Source: Candidatus Tumulicola scandinaviensis
GTDB lineage: Bacteria; Vulcanimicrobiota; Vulcanimicrobiia; Vulcanimicrobiales; Vulcanimicrobiaceae
DNA length: 64,000 nt
Assembly: GCA_003140835.1 (NCBI GenBank)
Contig: PLLA01000121.1
Coordinates: 120,984 to 184,983, forward strand
Direction: 5' to 3'
Shown here: piece by piece, positions 43,336-52,463 of the stretch
Layout: each line of letters starts with the position of its first letter
How positions within the stretch are numbered: position 1 is the first letter of the stretch
Made by a program: the position numbers and the translations under genes
The notes under the pieces: model-generated
Database searches by the model: none
What the model was told of the DNA's origin: nothing
What the model saw: the letters and a program-made list of their open reading frames with translations, nothing else

Positions 43336-44436
43336 GTGAAGCATCTATACCCAGAGACACCTCCGGTAAACGGTGCGCACGCGATTGCAGCGTCGCCCGC
43401 GCAGTCGGAGGCAGTGCTCCACGCTCACGATGCCGGGCTCCGCTACGTTTCCAACGACGTTCCTGGGATTCGTCAAGCCCGGTATCGAGGAAAATTCCGC
43501 TACGCGTGGCCGGACGGTACGCCGGTCCGCGATCGCCGCACGCTCGACCGAATCGCCAAACTCGCCGTTCCGCCCGCGTATGAGGACGTCTGGATATGCC
43601 CCCACGCAGACGGCCACTTACAAGCGACCGGGCGTGACGCGCGCGGTCGAAAGCAGTATCGTTATCACGAACGCTGGCGCGCCGTTCGCGACGCAACCAA
43701 ATACGAACGGCTCATGGACTTTGCCAGAGCTCTTCCGCGGATACGGAAGGCCGTGTCTCGAGATCTGGCACGAGCGAGTATGCCGAAGGAAAAGATCCTG
43801 GCCGCGGTCGTCACCTTGCTGGAAACGACGCTAATTCGCGTCGGGAACGAGGAATACGCGCGGGCAAACCACTCCTACGGCCTCACGACCTTGCGGAATC
43901 GCCACGTGCGAGTACGCGGCGCGAAGCTTCGCTTTGCATTCAAAGGCAAGAGCGGCGTTGCGCATCGAGTGGATTTGCACGATCGCCGTTTAGCACGCAT
44001 CGTGGCGCAATGCCAAGAGCTGCCCGGGCAACATCTGTTCAGTTTTCTCGACGACGAGGGCAATCCGACGCCCGTCGATTCGTCCGACGTCAACGAGTAC
44101 ATTCGAACCCTCGCAGGGGCGAACTTCACGGCCAAAGACTTTCGAACGTGGTTAGCCACCGTGTGCTGCGTCCAGTGGCTCGGCGAGAATCCGGAGGCAA
44201 ACGCGAGCGACCGGAACGCCGTCCTCGTCCGGGCGACAAAGGCGGTCGCGACGAGGTTGCGCAACACGCCCGCGATCTGTCGCAAGTGCTACATTCATCC
44301 GTTCGTCCTCGAGCGCTATCTGAAAACCGGCCATCTTGACGTTTCATCCAAGCCAACGACGAGCCGCCACGGACTGCGGCCCGAAGAGCGCGCCACGTTC
44401 AACCTGTTGCGGAAATCCGTTTCGCGCCGAGTGTAA
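43336..44436 (+). CDS. Type IB DNA topoisomerase (poxvirus-like)
   Basis: The 366-residue protein matches bacterial TopIB: VPGIRQARYRGKFRYAWPDG, WICPHADGHLQATGRDARGRKQYRYHERW, ETTLIRVGNEEYARANHSYGLTTLRNRHV and the C-terminal active-site stretch CRKCYIHPFVLERYL with the conserved Tyr before IHP. It relaxes supercoils by nicking one strand without ATP. GTG 43336 is the start by similarity; a frame extends to 43303 without support. It is next to a small stress-type protein and a Crp/Fnr regulator. Confidence 0.93.
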   Translation: MKHLYPETPPVNGAHAIAASPAQSEAVLHAHDAGLRYVSNDVPGIRQARYRGKFRYAWPDGTPVRDRRTLDRIAKLAVPPAYEDVWICPHADGHLQATGRDARGRKQYRYHERWRAVRDATKYERLMDFARALPRIRKAVSRDLARASMPKEKILAAVVTLLETTLIRVGNEEYARANHSYGLTTLRNRHVRVRGAKLRFAFKGKSGVAHRVDLHDRRLARIVAQCQELPGQHLFSFLDDEGNPTPVDSSDVNEYIRTLAGANFTAKDFRTWLATVCCVQWLGENPEANASDRNAVLVRATKAVATRLRNTPAICRKCYIHPFVLERYLKTGHLDVSSKPTTSRHGLRPEERATFNLLRKSVSRRV

Positions 44437-44481
44437 CTTGAAAAGGGGTGGCGCCCCGGGGTTCGAAGGTTCGCGACTACC

Positions 44482-45219
44482 ATGCGCCCCGATTCCACCG
44501 AATCTTTGCTGAGCAACCGCGTTCTGAGCATGCTCGCGCCGGCGGCATTGGAGTCGCTTCGGGGCGCGATCGAGGTGCGGCACGTCGACGCCCACTTTGA
44601 GCTGATCGAGGCCGGCGAGCCGGTGTCGTTCTTCTGCTTTCCGTTGACCGCGGTTGCTTCTACGGTCACGTGCATGAGCAACGGCGATGTGATCGAAGCG
44701 GTCACCATCGGAAACGAAGGCGTGGTCGGAATCTCGGCGATTCTCGGCGGCGAAACCGGAACGCCGCGTTCTTTCATTCAAGTCCCGGGGGTCGCGTGCT
44801 TGGTCCCCGCCGACGTTTTCATGCGCGCGGTTCGGGTGCATCCCGAGGTCTTTCGTTTCTTGCTGAGATATGCCAACGTCCTGATCAACGTCATTTCTCA
44901 GTCGGCTGCCTGCAACCGGCTGCACAACGTCGTCCAGCGATGTGCTCGTTGGCTGTTGACGACTGCCGAGAGGGCGCGAAGCGACGATTTCCAGCTCATT
45001 CAAGAGCTCCTTGCGGAAATGGTCGGCTCGCGAAGGCCGACCGTTTCCGACGCCGCCGCCACGCTGCAGAAGACCGGACTCATTCGATACAGACGTGGCG
45101 AAGTGCGCATTCTGGATCGCGCCGGCCTCGAACGAATTTCGTGCGAGTGCTACGGCGCGATCTCCAAGGCGTACGATCAACTCTATACGCCATCCTCTCA
45201 ATCCGGCGCCTTACTATAG
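44482..45219 (+). CDS. Crp/Fnr-family transcriptional regulator
   Basis: The 245-residue protein has an N-terminal cNMP-binding-like domain (LIEAGEPVSFFCFPLTAVASTV, EAVTIGNEGVVGISAILGG) and a C-terminal winged helix: LIQELLAEMVGSRRPTVSDAAATLQKTGLIRYRRGEVRIL, with the recognition helix. There are no N-terminal Fe-S cysteines, so it is not Fnr itself; the Crp phosphate pocket is not well kept. It lies 45 bp after topoisomerase. Targets are unknown. Confidence 0.9.
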   Translation: MRPDSTESLLSNRVLSMLAPAALESLRGAIEVRHVDAHFELIEAGEPVSFFCFPLTAVASTVTCMSNGDVIEAVTIGNEGVVGISAILGGETGTPRSFIQVPGVACLVPADVFMRAVRVHPEVFRFLLRYANVLINVISQSAACNRLHNVVQRCARWLLTTAERARSDDFQLIQELLAEMVGSRRPTVSDAAATLQKTGLIRYRRGEVRILDRAGLERISCECYGAISKAYDQLYTPSSQSGALL

Positions 45220-45273
45220 ACGCCGCTTGCAGCCGCGTCCGTCAGGAACCTGACATACGCGGGCAAGAGGAGC

Positions 45274-45435
45274 TTAGATTCTTGCGCCTCTACCGGTGAG
45301 CAAATTCACGATCAGCAAGACCACCGCGACGACCAAAAGCAGGTGAATCAGTCCGCCGCCGATGTGAAATGCCAGAAAGCCCAACAACCACAAGACGAAC
45401 AACACCACTATAATCGCCCAAAGTATACCGCCCAT
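45274..45435 (-). CDS. lmo0937-family small membrane protein, 53 aa
   Basis: Read from the ATG at 45435, the product is MGGILWAIIVVLFVLWLLGF followed by a second helix (LIHLLLVVAVVLLIVNLL) and GRGARI, the pattern of lmo0937/YqaE-like two-helix proteins that are often stress-induced. GGAGG lies 12 nt upstream. It is below the usual size cut-off and easy to miss. The function is unknown. It is preceded on the same strand by the NRAMP-type gene, 77 bp away. Confidence 0.8.
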   Translation of the reverse strand: MGGILWAIIVVLFVLWLLGFLAFHIGGGLIHLLLVVAVVLLIVNLLTGRGARI

Positions 45436-45512
45436 TTACCGAAGCCTCCACTGTTTTCAAGCGACGAGTTTTCCCCATCCTACCCACCTTAGCGTATCCT
45501 GAATCGCCGATC

Positions 45513-46823
45513 TCAAGCGCCTTTGATCGTAAAATAAAACATGCCCGCGGTGGCCGCAGCCATGAGCGCGGCGGTCCCCCATCCCCAAGCTCGCGCCAAC
45601 GGCGAGCTGCGCCATTGGCCCATAATCGTTGCATTCGACGCAAACACGACGATAACGACGATGAGCGGTACGGCCGCAACGCCGTTGAGAACGGCCGACC
45701 AAAATAGCGCTCTAATCGGGTCGACGTGGAACAAATTCATCCCAATGCCGACGCTCAGACCGGCTGCAATGACGCCGTAAAATTGCGGAGCCCGATGCGG
45801 CTTCTCGTTCAGACCTTCGCGAAATTGGAACGTCTGGGCGACGACGTACGCCGACGAGCCGGCCAATACCGGGACGGCGAGGATTCCCGTTCCGACCATT
45901 CCGAGGGTGAATAATAGCGCGGCGAACGGACCGGCGAGCGGACGCAGGGCTTCGGCGGCCTGCTGCGCCGTCGCGATATCGTGCTTCCCGTGCGCCCCCA
46001 ACGTTGCCGACGTCGTCACGATGATGAAGAACGCCACCAGATTCGAAAAGATCATCCCAGCGTTCACGTCGGCGTGCATGTCGCGCACGGACCCTCCGTC
46101 GGTTCCTCGGCGTGACGCCTTGGTCGTCTTGCCTTGCTCCTTTTCTTCTTCGACCATGAGCGCCGATTGCCAAAAAAAGAGATACGGGGTAATCGTCGTT
46201 CCCAGGACGCCGACCATTGTGGAAAGCCAGCCCGAATCGAAAGCGATATGCGGAACGACGAGATGCGTTAGAACGATCGGCCAAGGAGGGCGCACCACGA
46301 AGGCGGTGACGACGTACGCGAAAAGGGAGAGCGTGAGCCACTTGAAGACGCGCGCGATGGTCGCGTACGAAAGCCACATCTGCGCCGCCATCAGACCGAC
46401 GCCGAAGAGAAAGACGCCCGCTTCCACCGGTACCGGCACGATCGTCGCGAGGGCGGCGCCCATCCCGCCAAGATCGGCACCCACGTTGAACGTGTTGGCT
46501 ACGATGACGAGCGCGGCCAGAGCGTATGCCACTGGAATCGGCAAGCGCTTGCGCATCACCGCCGCGAGCCCTTCGCCGTTCACCATTGCGATGCGCGCGC
46601 ACATGCCTTGGATCACCGCCATCATCGGCGTCGAAATCAACGTCAGCCAAAGCATGGAGTATCCGGTCGACGCGCCTGCGACCGAATACGTTGAAATCCC
46701 CGAAGGATCGTCGTCGGCCGCACCCGTGATGAGTCCGGGAGCGAGAACTTTGAAAAAGCCGGCAATCCGCGCCGGTATTGCGCGCAAAGAAGCGGCGCGC
46801 GAGGTGCGGGCACTCATGGCCAA
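45513..46823 (-). CDS. NRAMP-superfamily metal transporter, NRMT-like
   Basis: The 436-residue protein has 11 helices. TM1 reads GAADDDPSGISTYS where classical NRAMPs have DPGN, and TM6 reads VLGTTITPYLFFWQSAL where MPHN is expected. Both features are those of the NRAMP-related Mg transporters (NRMT) group, in which a coordinating Met is lost and a hydrated Mg2+ or Mn2+ is transported. A long polar loop (EKEQGKTTKASRRG) lies between TM6 and TM7. It is likely a plasma-membrane divalent metal importer. Start at 46823. Confidence 0.88.
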   Translation of the reverse strand: MAMSARTSRAASLRAIPARIAGFFKVLAPGLITGAADDDPSGISTYSVAGASTGYSMLWLTLISTPMMAVIQGMCARIAMVNGEGLAAVMRKRLPIPVAYALAALVIVANTFNVGADLGGMGAALATIVPVPVEAGVFLFGVGLMAAQMWLSYATIARVFKWLTLSLFAYVVTAFVVRPPWPIVLTHLVVPHIAFDSGWLSTMVGVLGTTITPYLFFWQSALMVEEEKEQGKTTKASRRGTDGGSVRDMHADVNAGMIFSNLVAFFIIVTTSATLGAHGKHDIATAQQAAEALRPLAGPFAALLFTLGMVGTGILAVPVLAGSSAYVVAQTFQFREGLNEKPHRAPQFYGVIAAGLSVGIGMNLFHVDPIRALFWSAVLNGVAAVPLIVVIVVFASNATIMGQWRSSPLARAWGWGTAALMAAATAGMFYFTIKGA

Positions 46824-46861
46824 CGCTATTCCCAGAGCGCCGGCGAAATTAACCTAGGCGC

Positions 46862-47959
46862 TCACCGCAGAGGCTGGCCGAGCCACATTCGGGCCGCGCC
46901 GACGGAATGGTCGCCCATTCCGTAATATATGTCGAAGACCCGATCACCGAGATCGGTCCGGGGGTCGAGTCCGGTCGGGAACACCACGTTGTCGACGACG
47001 CCCGAGCGCTCGCGGTCGCTCTGGGGCGAAAGAATCGGTTTGGGCGAGCGATAGACGATGCGATCGGGTCGCTCGAGGTCGTGAATCACTAGGCCGCTGC
47101 TATAGCTCAAGGACGGCTTGTTGTGCTCGTCCGCGACCACGTCCACGCCGTGAAAGAGCGACATCCAGCCCTCGGCGATGCGCACGGGCGGCGTTCCCGC
47201 GCCGATCTTGATCGATCCCCAGTTCGCATCCGGTGACATCACTTCCACGCTCTCGTTTACCGCCAGCAGATTCGCCCGATCCTTGCGGACCGCGCGCAGC
47301 GGAACGTACGCGATGCGAATCGATTCGCGCTCCGAGAACGGCATGCGTTCGATCATCGGAATCGCGGCCCGTCCGTCTACCGCCGAAAGATGCAGCATCG
47401 GGCGGTGATAGAACGCCAAACTCTTCACTCCACTCGGAGAAAGCACCGGTTCCGGAAAGAAGGCCGCATCCTTGTCGTCGCCGATTATGACGCCGCCGCC
47501 CTCGAAGCGGACCAATCCCAGGCGATCCCAACGATGTGCGTCCTCAGAAATTGCAATCGCGATGCGCGGCCCGTCGGGTCCGAACGCGGTATACGTCATG
47601 AGATAGGCATCGAGGACCGGTACGAAGGTGACGCGAGGATCTTCACAGCCGTATCCGGGATGCGCGCGGACCTCGTACTCGGCTTGCGGGACCAGCGCGA
47701 AATCGAGGCGTTTCACGTCAAAGCCGCGGTCCAGCGCCTGCGCGTGCACGGTGCGAATGCGCGAAATGTTTCCCTCCGCGACGCAGCGCGGGTACAGCAG
47801 CAACTCGCCGTTCGGCGCGCGCGCGGCCGCGGGATTGAGGATTCCGCCGGCTTCGGTCGGGTCGCCGTCGGGCTGGAGGACCAGACCGAGCCGCTCGACC
47901 CGAACGTCGAGGGAAGGCTCGGATTCGCGCGCTAGCATCGGGTCTTTTGGAGAAAGCAT
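46862..47959 (-). CDS. Glycoside hydrolase family 130 protein
   Basis: The 365-residue protein fits the five-bladed GH130 propeller: ILNPAAARAPNGELLLYPRC, HPGYGCEDPRVTFVPVLDAYLMTYTAFG (the ED-R signature) and WMSLFHGVD, plus DNVVFPTG and IYYGMGD at the end. GH130 contains mannoside phosphorylases and mannosidases acting on beta-1,2/1,4-mannosides. There is no signal peptide, so it is cytoplasmic. ATG 47959 chosen; ATG 47938 also possible. Exact linkage cannot be read. Confidence 0.88.
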   Translation of the reverse strand: MLSPKDPMLARESEPSLDVRVERLGLVLQPDGDPTEAGGILNPAAARAPNGELLLYPRCVAEGNISRIRTVHAQALDRGFDVKRLDFALVPQAEYEVRAHPGYGCEDPRVTFVPVLDAYLMTYTAFGPDGPRIAIAISEDAHRWDRLGLVRFEGGGVIIGDDKDAAFFPEPVLSPSGVKSLAFYHRPMLHLSAVDGRAAIPMIERMPFSERESIRIAYVPLRAVRKDRANLLAVNESVEVMSPDANWGSIKIGAGTPPVRIAEGWMSLFHGVDVVADEHNKPSLSYSSGLVIHDLERPDRIVYRSPKPILSPQSDRERSGVVDNVVFPTGLDPRTDLGDRVFDIYYGMGDHSVGAARMWLGQPLR

Positions 47960-47977
47960 GTGCTCAAACGTGTCCGC

Positions 47978-48409
47978 CTACGGTAAGTACGTCGTTGCAA
48001 TCGGTTCGTCGCTGGGCGTCACTACCTCAACCCGCACGCCGCGCCGGTACACGCTATTGGGCACGATCCATAAGGTGTACGTGCGATAGCTCGTGGAAGG
48101 TTCGCCGCCGTCCGCCGGTTCCTGCTCGAAGGCTACCACCCGAACGCGTTGATCGTTGGCTCGGATCGACTCGATGATCTGCTTGTATCCGGTACGGGCG
48201 TGGGGGCCCATCATGAGGATGACGCCGAACTCGCCACGAAAGTGGACCGGCGCACGAATGCCGAGCTTGGCGAGATCGGCCGGGTCGCGCACCACCTCGA
48301 TTTGATTCCCACCTGGAGCGGTTATCGTTCCCTGAGCGAGCGTTTTCACGCGGACCTCCCGGCAACCGACCAGGAGCAAGAGCGCCGCCAGCGCCCACCA
48401 GCGTTTCAC
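47978..48409 (-). CDS. Lipoprotein, PrcB C-terminal-like domain
   Basis: The 143-residue product starts VKRWWALAALLLLVGCREV with a lipobox (LVGC). The mature part (GGNQIEVVRDPADLAKLG, FGVILMMGPHARTGYKQIIES, VRVVAFEQEPADGG, YTLWIVPNS) follows the pattern of the protease-complex subunit PrcB family: a strand, an embedded G-x-x-x-T-G-Y segment and a final basic strand. The assignment is by eye. GTG 48409 is preferred; an ATG at 48481 would put 24 residues before the signal. It precedes the GH130 gene by 18 bp. Confidence 0.65.
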   Translation of the reverse strand: MKRWWALAALLLLVGCREVRVKTLAQGTITAPGGNQIEVVRDPADLAKLGIRAPVHFRGEFGVILMMGPHARTGYKQIIESIRANDQRVRVVAFEQEPADGGEPSTSYRTYTLWIVPNSVYRRGVRVEVVTPSDEPIATTYLP

Positions 48410-48521
48410 GGCCGACGGCTTCGCCCGCGCAGTCCTAGCGCCCCCCGCAGAGGCGATGATTTCACTAGCCTCCAATGTCATTGTGGTCGATGAAGCCGCA
48501 AGGCTACCCTGAAAGTTGGTA

Positions 48522-49445
48522 ATGAAAACTCTTCGTGGCTTGGCGTTGGGAGCCGATCTCGTCGCTCTCGGCACGGTCGTGCTCGGAAGTTGGACGCGGA
48601 TCAACGGCGCCGGCGAAACCTGTCCCGACTGGCCGCTATGCCACGGAAGCGTCATTCCCTCGATGAGCGACGGCACGATTTGGGAATGGCTTCACCGGTT
48701 GCTCGCATTCTTGGTCGCCCCACTCGTCATCGCGCTGGTCGTCTACGCCTGGCGTCGGCGTGCACGCTCGCCGTTCATCGCGCCCACCGTCGTCGCCATC
48801 GGCCTCCTCTTTCTGGCTCAAGTATTGCTCGGGGCGGCAACGGTGCGTCTGGCCAATAGCCCGATGTCGGTGGTTCTGCACTGGGGCACGGCAATGGCCC
48901 TCATCGCCGCGCTGTCCGCGATGGCCATCTTCGCAAGCGCGGCCGACGCAGCCGAAGCCGGCATCGGCGCCGCCGTCCAACCCGGAGCTCAACTTCGCGT
49001 CATGCTGGCCGCAACGGCGACAGTTGCGTTCCTGACCATGTGCGTGGGCGCGTACGTGAGTTCGAGCGGGGCAGGACTCGCGTGTCTATCGATTCCGGGT
49101 TGTGCCGGAAGCGTCGTCGTTTACACCGACGGACAGTTCGTGCAGATGCTCCATCGTTTTGCCGCCGGCGCCACCTTGATCGGCGCGGCCGGATCGCTGG
49201 CCCTGGCGTGGGCTCGCCCCGCCTCGACGCGCGTTCGCGCCGCGACCAGCATCGGCGTGGCGCTTGTGTGCTTCCAAGTATTGCTCGGGTTGCTCAACGT
49301 CGCGCTACGCTTGCCGACCGATCTGCGCGAGGCGCACGCAGTCAACGCCGCACTCGCGTTTTTGGCCTTCGTCGTGGCGATGCTCTTCGCGCTTCTCGAC
49401 GCCGGCGCGTTGAAAGACGCCAAACCCGCGGTCGCCGGCCGTTGA
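48522..49445 (+). CDS. ctaA: Heme A synthase (COX15/CtaA)
   Basis: The 307-residue protein has eight helices in two repeats. RINGAGETCPDWPLCHG and WEWLHRLLAFLVAP belong to the first half, and GAYVSSSGAGLACLSIPGC and QMLHRFAAGATL to the second; the four His in helices 2, 4, 6 and 8 and the CxxxxxxC pairs on the outer loops are present. It oxidises the heme O methyl to heme A in the inner membrane for the caa3 oxidase. I chose ATG 48522; a TTG at 48516 exists. It is coupled to ctaB by TTGA. Confidence 0.93.
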   Translation: MKTLRGLALGADLVALGTVVLGSWTRINGAGETCPDWPLCHGSVIPSMSDGTIWEWLHRLLAFLVAPLVIALVVYAWRRRARSPFIAPTVVAIGLLFLAQVLLGAATVRLANSPMSVVLHWGTAMALIAALSAMAIFASAADAAEAGIGAAVQPGAQLRVMLAATATVAFLTMCVGAYVSSSGAGLACLSIPGCAGSVVVYTDGQFVQMLHRFAAGATLIGAAGSLALAWARPASTRVRAATSIGVALVCFQVLLGLLNVALRLPTDLREAHAVNAALAFLAFVVAMLFALLDAGALKDAKPAVAGR

Positions 49446-50317
49446 AAGCCGCGCTCTCTTACGCCGGCGACTATTACGAGCTCTCCAAGCCGCGCATCAT
49501 CTTATTGCTGTTGATCACGACCGCCGCGGCGATGGTCATGGCGGCTCGCGGCCTTCCCCCGTTAGGACTCGTGTTCTGGACGCTTTTAGGCGGAGCGATG
49601 GCCGCCGCGTCGGCGGGCGCGTTAAACTGCGCGTACGACGCCGACATCGACCGCCTGATGCAGCGCACGAGTATGCGGCCGATTCCGCGCGGACGCATTC
49701 CAGTGCGCGATGCCACCATCTTCGCACTCGTCATCGGCCTGACCGGATTTGCCATTCTCTATCTGCTCGTCAACCCGCTGGCAGCAGGGCTCTCGCTGGC
49801 CGGCAACGTGTTCTACGTCGTCGTCTACACGATGTGGCTGAAGCGGCTTACGCCGCTCAATATCGTGATCGGCGGCGCGGCCGGGGCGGTTCCGCCGCTG
49901 GTCGGTTGGGCAGCCGTTACGCACGCGATCGGAGGCCCGGCCTTAGGCCTGTTTGCGTTGATTTTCCTGTGGACGCCGCCGCATTTCTGGTCGCTTTCGC
50001 TGGTAACCGAGCTCGACTACGCCAAAGCGAAAATTCCCATGTTCCCCAACGTCTACGGCGAGCAGCGTACCAAGCGCGAAATCGTCTACTATAGCTTGGT
50101 ATTGGTAGCGGTTTCGCTCGCGCTCTATCCGCTGCACGTCATGGGCGCGTTCTACTTCGCCGCGGCCGCCGTGCTGGGCGGCGTCTTTCTGCTCGACGCC
50201 ATACGAACGTGGCAAGCCAAAGATACAAAGGCGCCCCGCCGGCTCTTCCGCTTTTCGCTCCTCTATTTGGCGTTGATGTGCGCCGTTATGGTCATCGACC
50301 GAATCGTCATCTCGTGA
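49442..50317 (+). CDS. ctaB: Protoheme IX farnesyltransferase (heme O synthase)
   Basis: The 291-residue membrane prenyltransferase has YYELSKPRIILLLLITT, the two Asp-rich motifs NCAYDADIDRLMQRTSMRPIPRG and LDYAKAKIPMFPNVYG, and several helices. It attaches farnesyl to heme B, giving heme O for CtaA. The TTG start overlaps the TGA of ctaA (TTGA). The MFS gene begins at the overlapping GTGA. The substrate heme O/A chain fits the divergent cytochrome oxidase operon 2 kb away. Confidence 0.95.
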   Translation: MKAALSYAGDYYELSKPRIILLLLITTAAAMVMAARGLPPLGLVFWTLLGGAMAAASAGALNCAYDADIDRLMQRTSMRPIPRGRIPVRDATIFALVIGLTGFAILYLLVNPLAAGLSLAGNVFYVVVYTMWLKRLTPLNIVIGGAAGAVPPLVGWAAVTHAIGGPALGLFALIFLWTPPHFWSLSLVTELDYAKAKIPMFPNVYGEQRTKREIVYYSLVLVAVSLALYPLHVMGAFYFAAAAVLGGVFLLDAIRTWQAKDTKAPRRLFRFSLLYLALMCAVMVIDRIVIS

Positions 50318-51651
50318 AGCCCCTGCTCTTTACGCTCGGTTTGGGCGTCTTCGCCGGCGCGCTCGACTTGAGCGTTCTCTCGCCGGCATTGCCGGCTCTG
50401 GGAAAAGACTTGGGCGTTGCGACCAGCGATCTGGCATGGGTGTTCACGCTCTACCTGCTGGCGACGATCGTGTCGATTGCGATCGCGAGCGCGCTCGCCG
50501 ACCGCTACGGGCGCCGCGCCGTCTATCTGGGATGCATCGCGCTGTTCGCTGCCGGCAGCGTGCTGGCGATGGTTGCGTCCAACTACCCCGTGTTTCTGGC
50601 GGCGCGCGCGCTGCAAGCGTTGGGCGCCGGCGGCGTTTTTCCGGTGGCCACCGCGGCCATCGGCGACGTAGTTCCGCGCGAGCGGCGTGGCGCCGCACTC
50701 GGTCTCGTTGCGGCCACCTGGGGTCTCGCGGCGGTGATTGGCCCGACGTTCGGCGGTCTCGTGACGCACTTCATTTCGTGGCGCTGGATCTTTGCGGCGA
50801 ACGTTCCGATCGCGGCGGTCGTCTTCGCGCTCGCACGCATCTACGTGCCCGCGGTGGCTCCGCGCCGGAACGAGCCGCTCGACGGGGTCGGCTTGTTCTT
50901 GTTGTGCGTCGGCCTGCTCGCACTCATGGACGGTTTGATCGCGTCGCGTCCGCTCATCGGCGTGTTGGGGGCTATGTCGCTCGCCGGTTTCGCGCTGTGG
51001 GAGCAGAACGTCGCGGACGCGCCGATCGTTCCTATGAGCCTTTTTCGCATGCCGCAACTCGCCAAGACCTACGCGCTGGAAATCGCCATCGGCATGCTCG
51101 AGGGCGCACTCTTCTTTATTCCGACGGTTTTGGTCGGCGCTCAGAACCTTTCAACGGCGGCTGCCGGGCTCGTCGCGGCTTTGGGCGCGCTAACGTTCGT
51201 CGTCGTCATTCCTTCGGCGGGACGCGGGCTCGATCGCATCGGCAGTCGCGACGTTTTGCTCGCCGGAACGATGCTGACGGAGATTGGTTTAGGAATTTTT
51301 GCGCTCGGATTCGGCTCGCTATGGCTCGCGTTGCTCGCCATGGTCGTCGCCGGCGCCGGCTTCGGAACGCTGCTCGGAGCGCCTACGCGCTATATCGTGA
51401 CGAATGAAACGCCCGAAGCCGTGCGCGCGACCGCCGTCGGGCTGCTGAGCCAGTGTTTGATCGTCGGCCAAATCGTCGGCACGTCGCTCGCCGGCGGACT
51501 CATCGGGTTAGCGACCAACGAGTTGCTGGGATACCGGCACGCCTACTTGGGATTCTGCGCCGTCGCGTTCGTCGCGCTGGTGTTGGCGGCGACGTTGAAA
51601 TCGCACCGCGACGAGCGCACTCAGCCGGTAGCTCAGCTCGAAGTCGCATGA
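50314..51651 (+). CDS. MFS transporter, drug:H+ antiporter-like
   Basis: The 445-residue protein has 12-14 helices. ALDLSVLSPALPALGKDLGV is motif D1-like, ALADRYGRRAVYLGCIALF is the MFS loop 2/3 motif and GVFPVATAAIGDVVPRERRGAALG and AATWGLAAVIGPTFGGLV (motif C of antiporters) follow. It probably extrudes drugs or metabolites with protons. GTG start overlaps the ctaB stop, so it is transcribed with heme genes; a link to heme handling is not visible. The stop overlaps the following gene (ATGA). Confidence 0.88.
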   Translation: MKPLLFTLGLGVFAGALDLSVLSPALPALGKDLGVATSDLAWVFTLYLLATIVSIAIASALADRYGRRAVYLGCIALFAAGSVLAMVASNYPVFLAARALQALGAGGVFPVATAAIGDVVPRERRGAALGLVAATWGLAAVIGPTFGGLVTHFISWRWIFAANVPIAAVVFALARIYVPAVAPRRNEPLDGVGLFLLCVGLLALMDGLIASRPLIGVLGAMSLAGFALWEQNVADAPIVPMSLFRMPQLAKTYALEIAIGMLEGALFFIPTVLVGAQNLSTAAAGLVAALGALTFVVVIPSAGRGLDRIGSRDVLLAGTMLTEIGLGIFALGFGSLWLALLAMVVAGAGFGTLLGAPTRYIVTNETPEAVRATAVGLLSQCLIVGQIVGTSLAGGLIGLATNELLGYRHAYLGFCAVAFVALVLAATLKSHRDERTQPVAQLEVA

Positions 51652-52235
51652 AGTTCCGCGAGTTCGATCGCCGCGCCCGGCAGCTAGCGAATCGTCCGTG
51701 GACCGTACAAGAACGCCGCGTCGTCTGGCGCGGGTTGACCGGCCGCTTTGCGCTCGCCGTCGAGCCGTTGATCGGCATGGTTTTCATGGCCCTGTTGACC
51801 TGGGGGATCGTGTGGCGCGCGCAACACGTGCCCGACGACGCGACGCTGATTAAGATTGCGCCGATCTTCGGACTCGGTGCGATCGCTTTCGGCGGCTACT
51901 TTATCGCCGTGCTGGTCGCGCCGTTCGCCGCTTACCTGCAAACGTTCAAGCCGATTTACGTGCTCGACGGGTACGTCCGCTATCGCGAGCCCGACGAACT
52001 CTCGCAAAGCGATGCCTGCGGCTACGTCGCAGCCCTCTTCGCCGATCGATCGGTCGCCTGCGAATGGGAGTGGCTGGGGAAAAAGCGTTTACCGAACGCG
52101 ACCATTCCGTCGCTGATCGAGTTTTCCGTGTACGCCGGCATACACAAAATCGACGGCAGGCCGACCGGGCTGCTGCCCGACGACGAGTTGCCGGCGCTCG
52201 CCATCGGAATCGCCCGCGAAAAATTTCGGCGGTAG
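51648..52235 (+). CDS. Two-helix membrane protein of unknown function
   Basis: The 195-residue product has a basic N-terminus (MKFREFDRRARQLANRPWTVQERR), two helices (EPLIGMVFMALLTWGIVW and IFGLGAIAFGGYFIAVLVAPF) and a C-terminal domain with YVLDGYVRYREPDELSQSD and YVAALFADRSVACEWEWLG. I do not recognise it. The ATG overlaps the MFS stop (ATGA), so it is the last gene of the ctaA-ctaB-MFS operon, convergent with the cytochrome oxidase small-subunit genes 14 bp away. Confidence 0.7.
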   Translation: MKFREFDRRARQLANRPWTVQERRVVWRGLTGRFALAVEPLIGMVFMALLTWGIVWRAQHVPDDATLIKIAPIFGLGAIAFGGYFIAVLVAPFAAYLQTFKPIYVLDGYVRYREPDELSQSDACGYVAALFADRSVACEWEWLGKKRLPNATIPSLIEFSVYAGIHKIDGRPTGLLPDDELPALAIGIAREKFRR

Positions 52236-52249
52236 ACGCTTTGTCAGGG

Positions 52250-52453
52250 CTATTGGTGGTAGGGGCCGAGCTTGACGCGCATCGAGTGGTCCGCCGGCCA
52301 CACGTGTCCGTAGCCTGAGAGCAGCACCGTTGCTCCGCCGATAGCAAAAATCATGATCAGCCCAACGATCACCGCGTAACGGATGACCGGCGGGATGCCG
52401 CGGCTCTGAGGAACCTGGCTGAAGTCGAGGTATTCGTTGTCGCTTACAATCAT
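52250..52453 (-). CDS. Small membrane protein of the cytochrome oxidase operon, 67 aa
   Basis: The 67-residue product has a polar N-terminus (MIVSDNEYLDFSQVPQSRG), one helix (YAVIVGLIMIFAIGGATVLLS) and the tail HVWPADHSMRVKLGPYHQ. It is the last of the minus-strand oxidase operon, 10 bp after the previous small gene. Its position suggests a subunit IV-like or assembly factor; I see no family signature. The start ATG 52453 is certain only as the frame's first Met. Confidence 0.65.
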   Translation of the reverse strand: MIVSDNEYLDFSQVPQSRGIPPVIRYAVIVGLIMIFAIGGATVLLSGYGHVWPADHSMRVKLGPYHQ

Positions 52454-52463
52454 GGTTGCGTCC

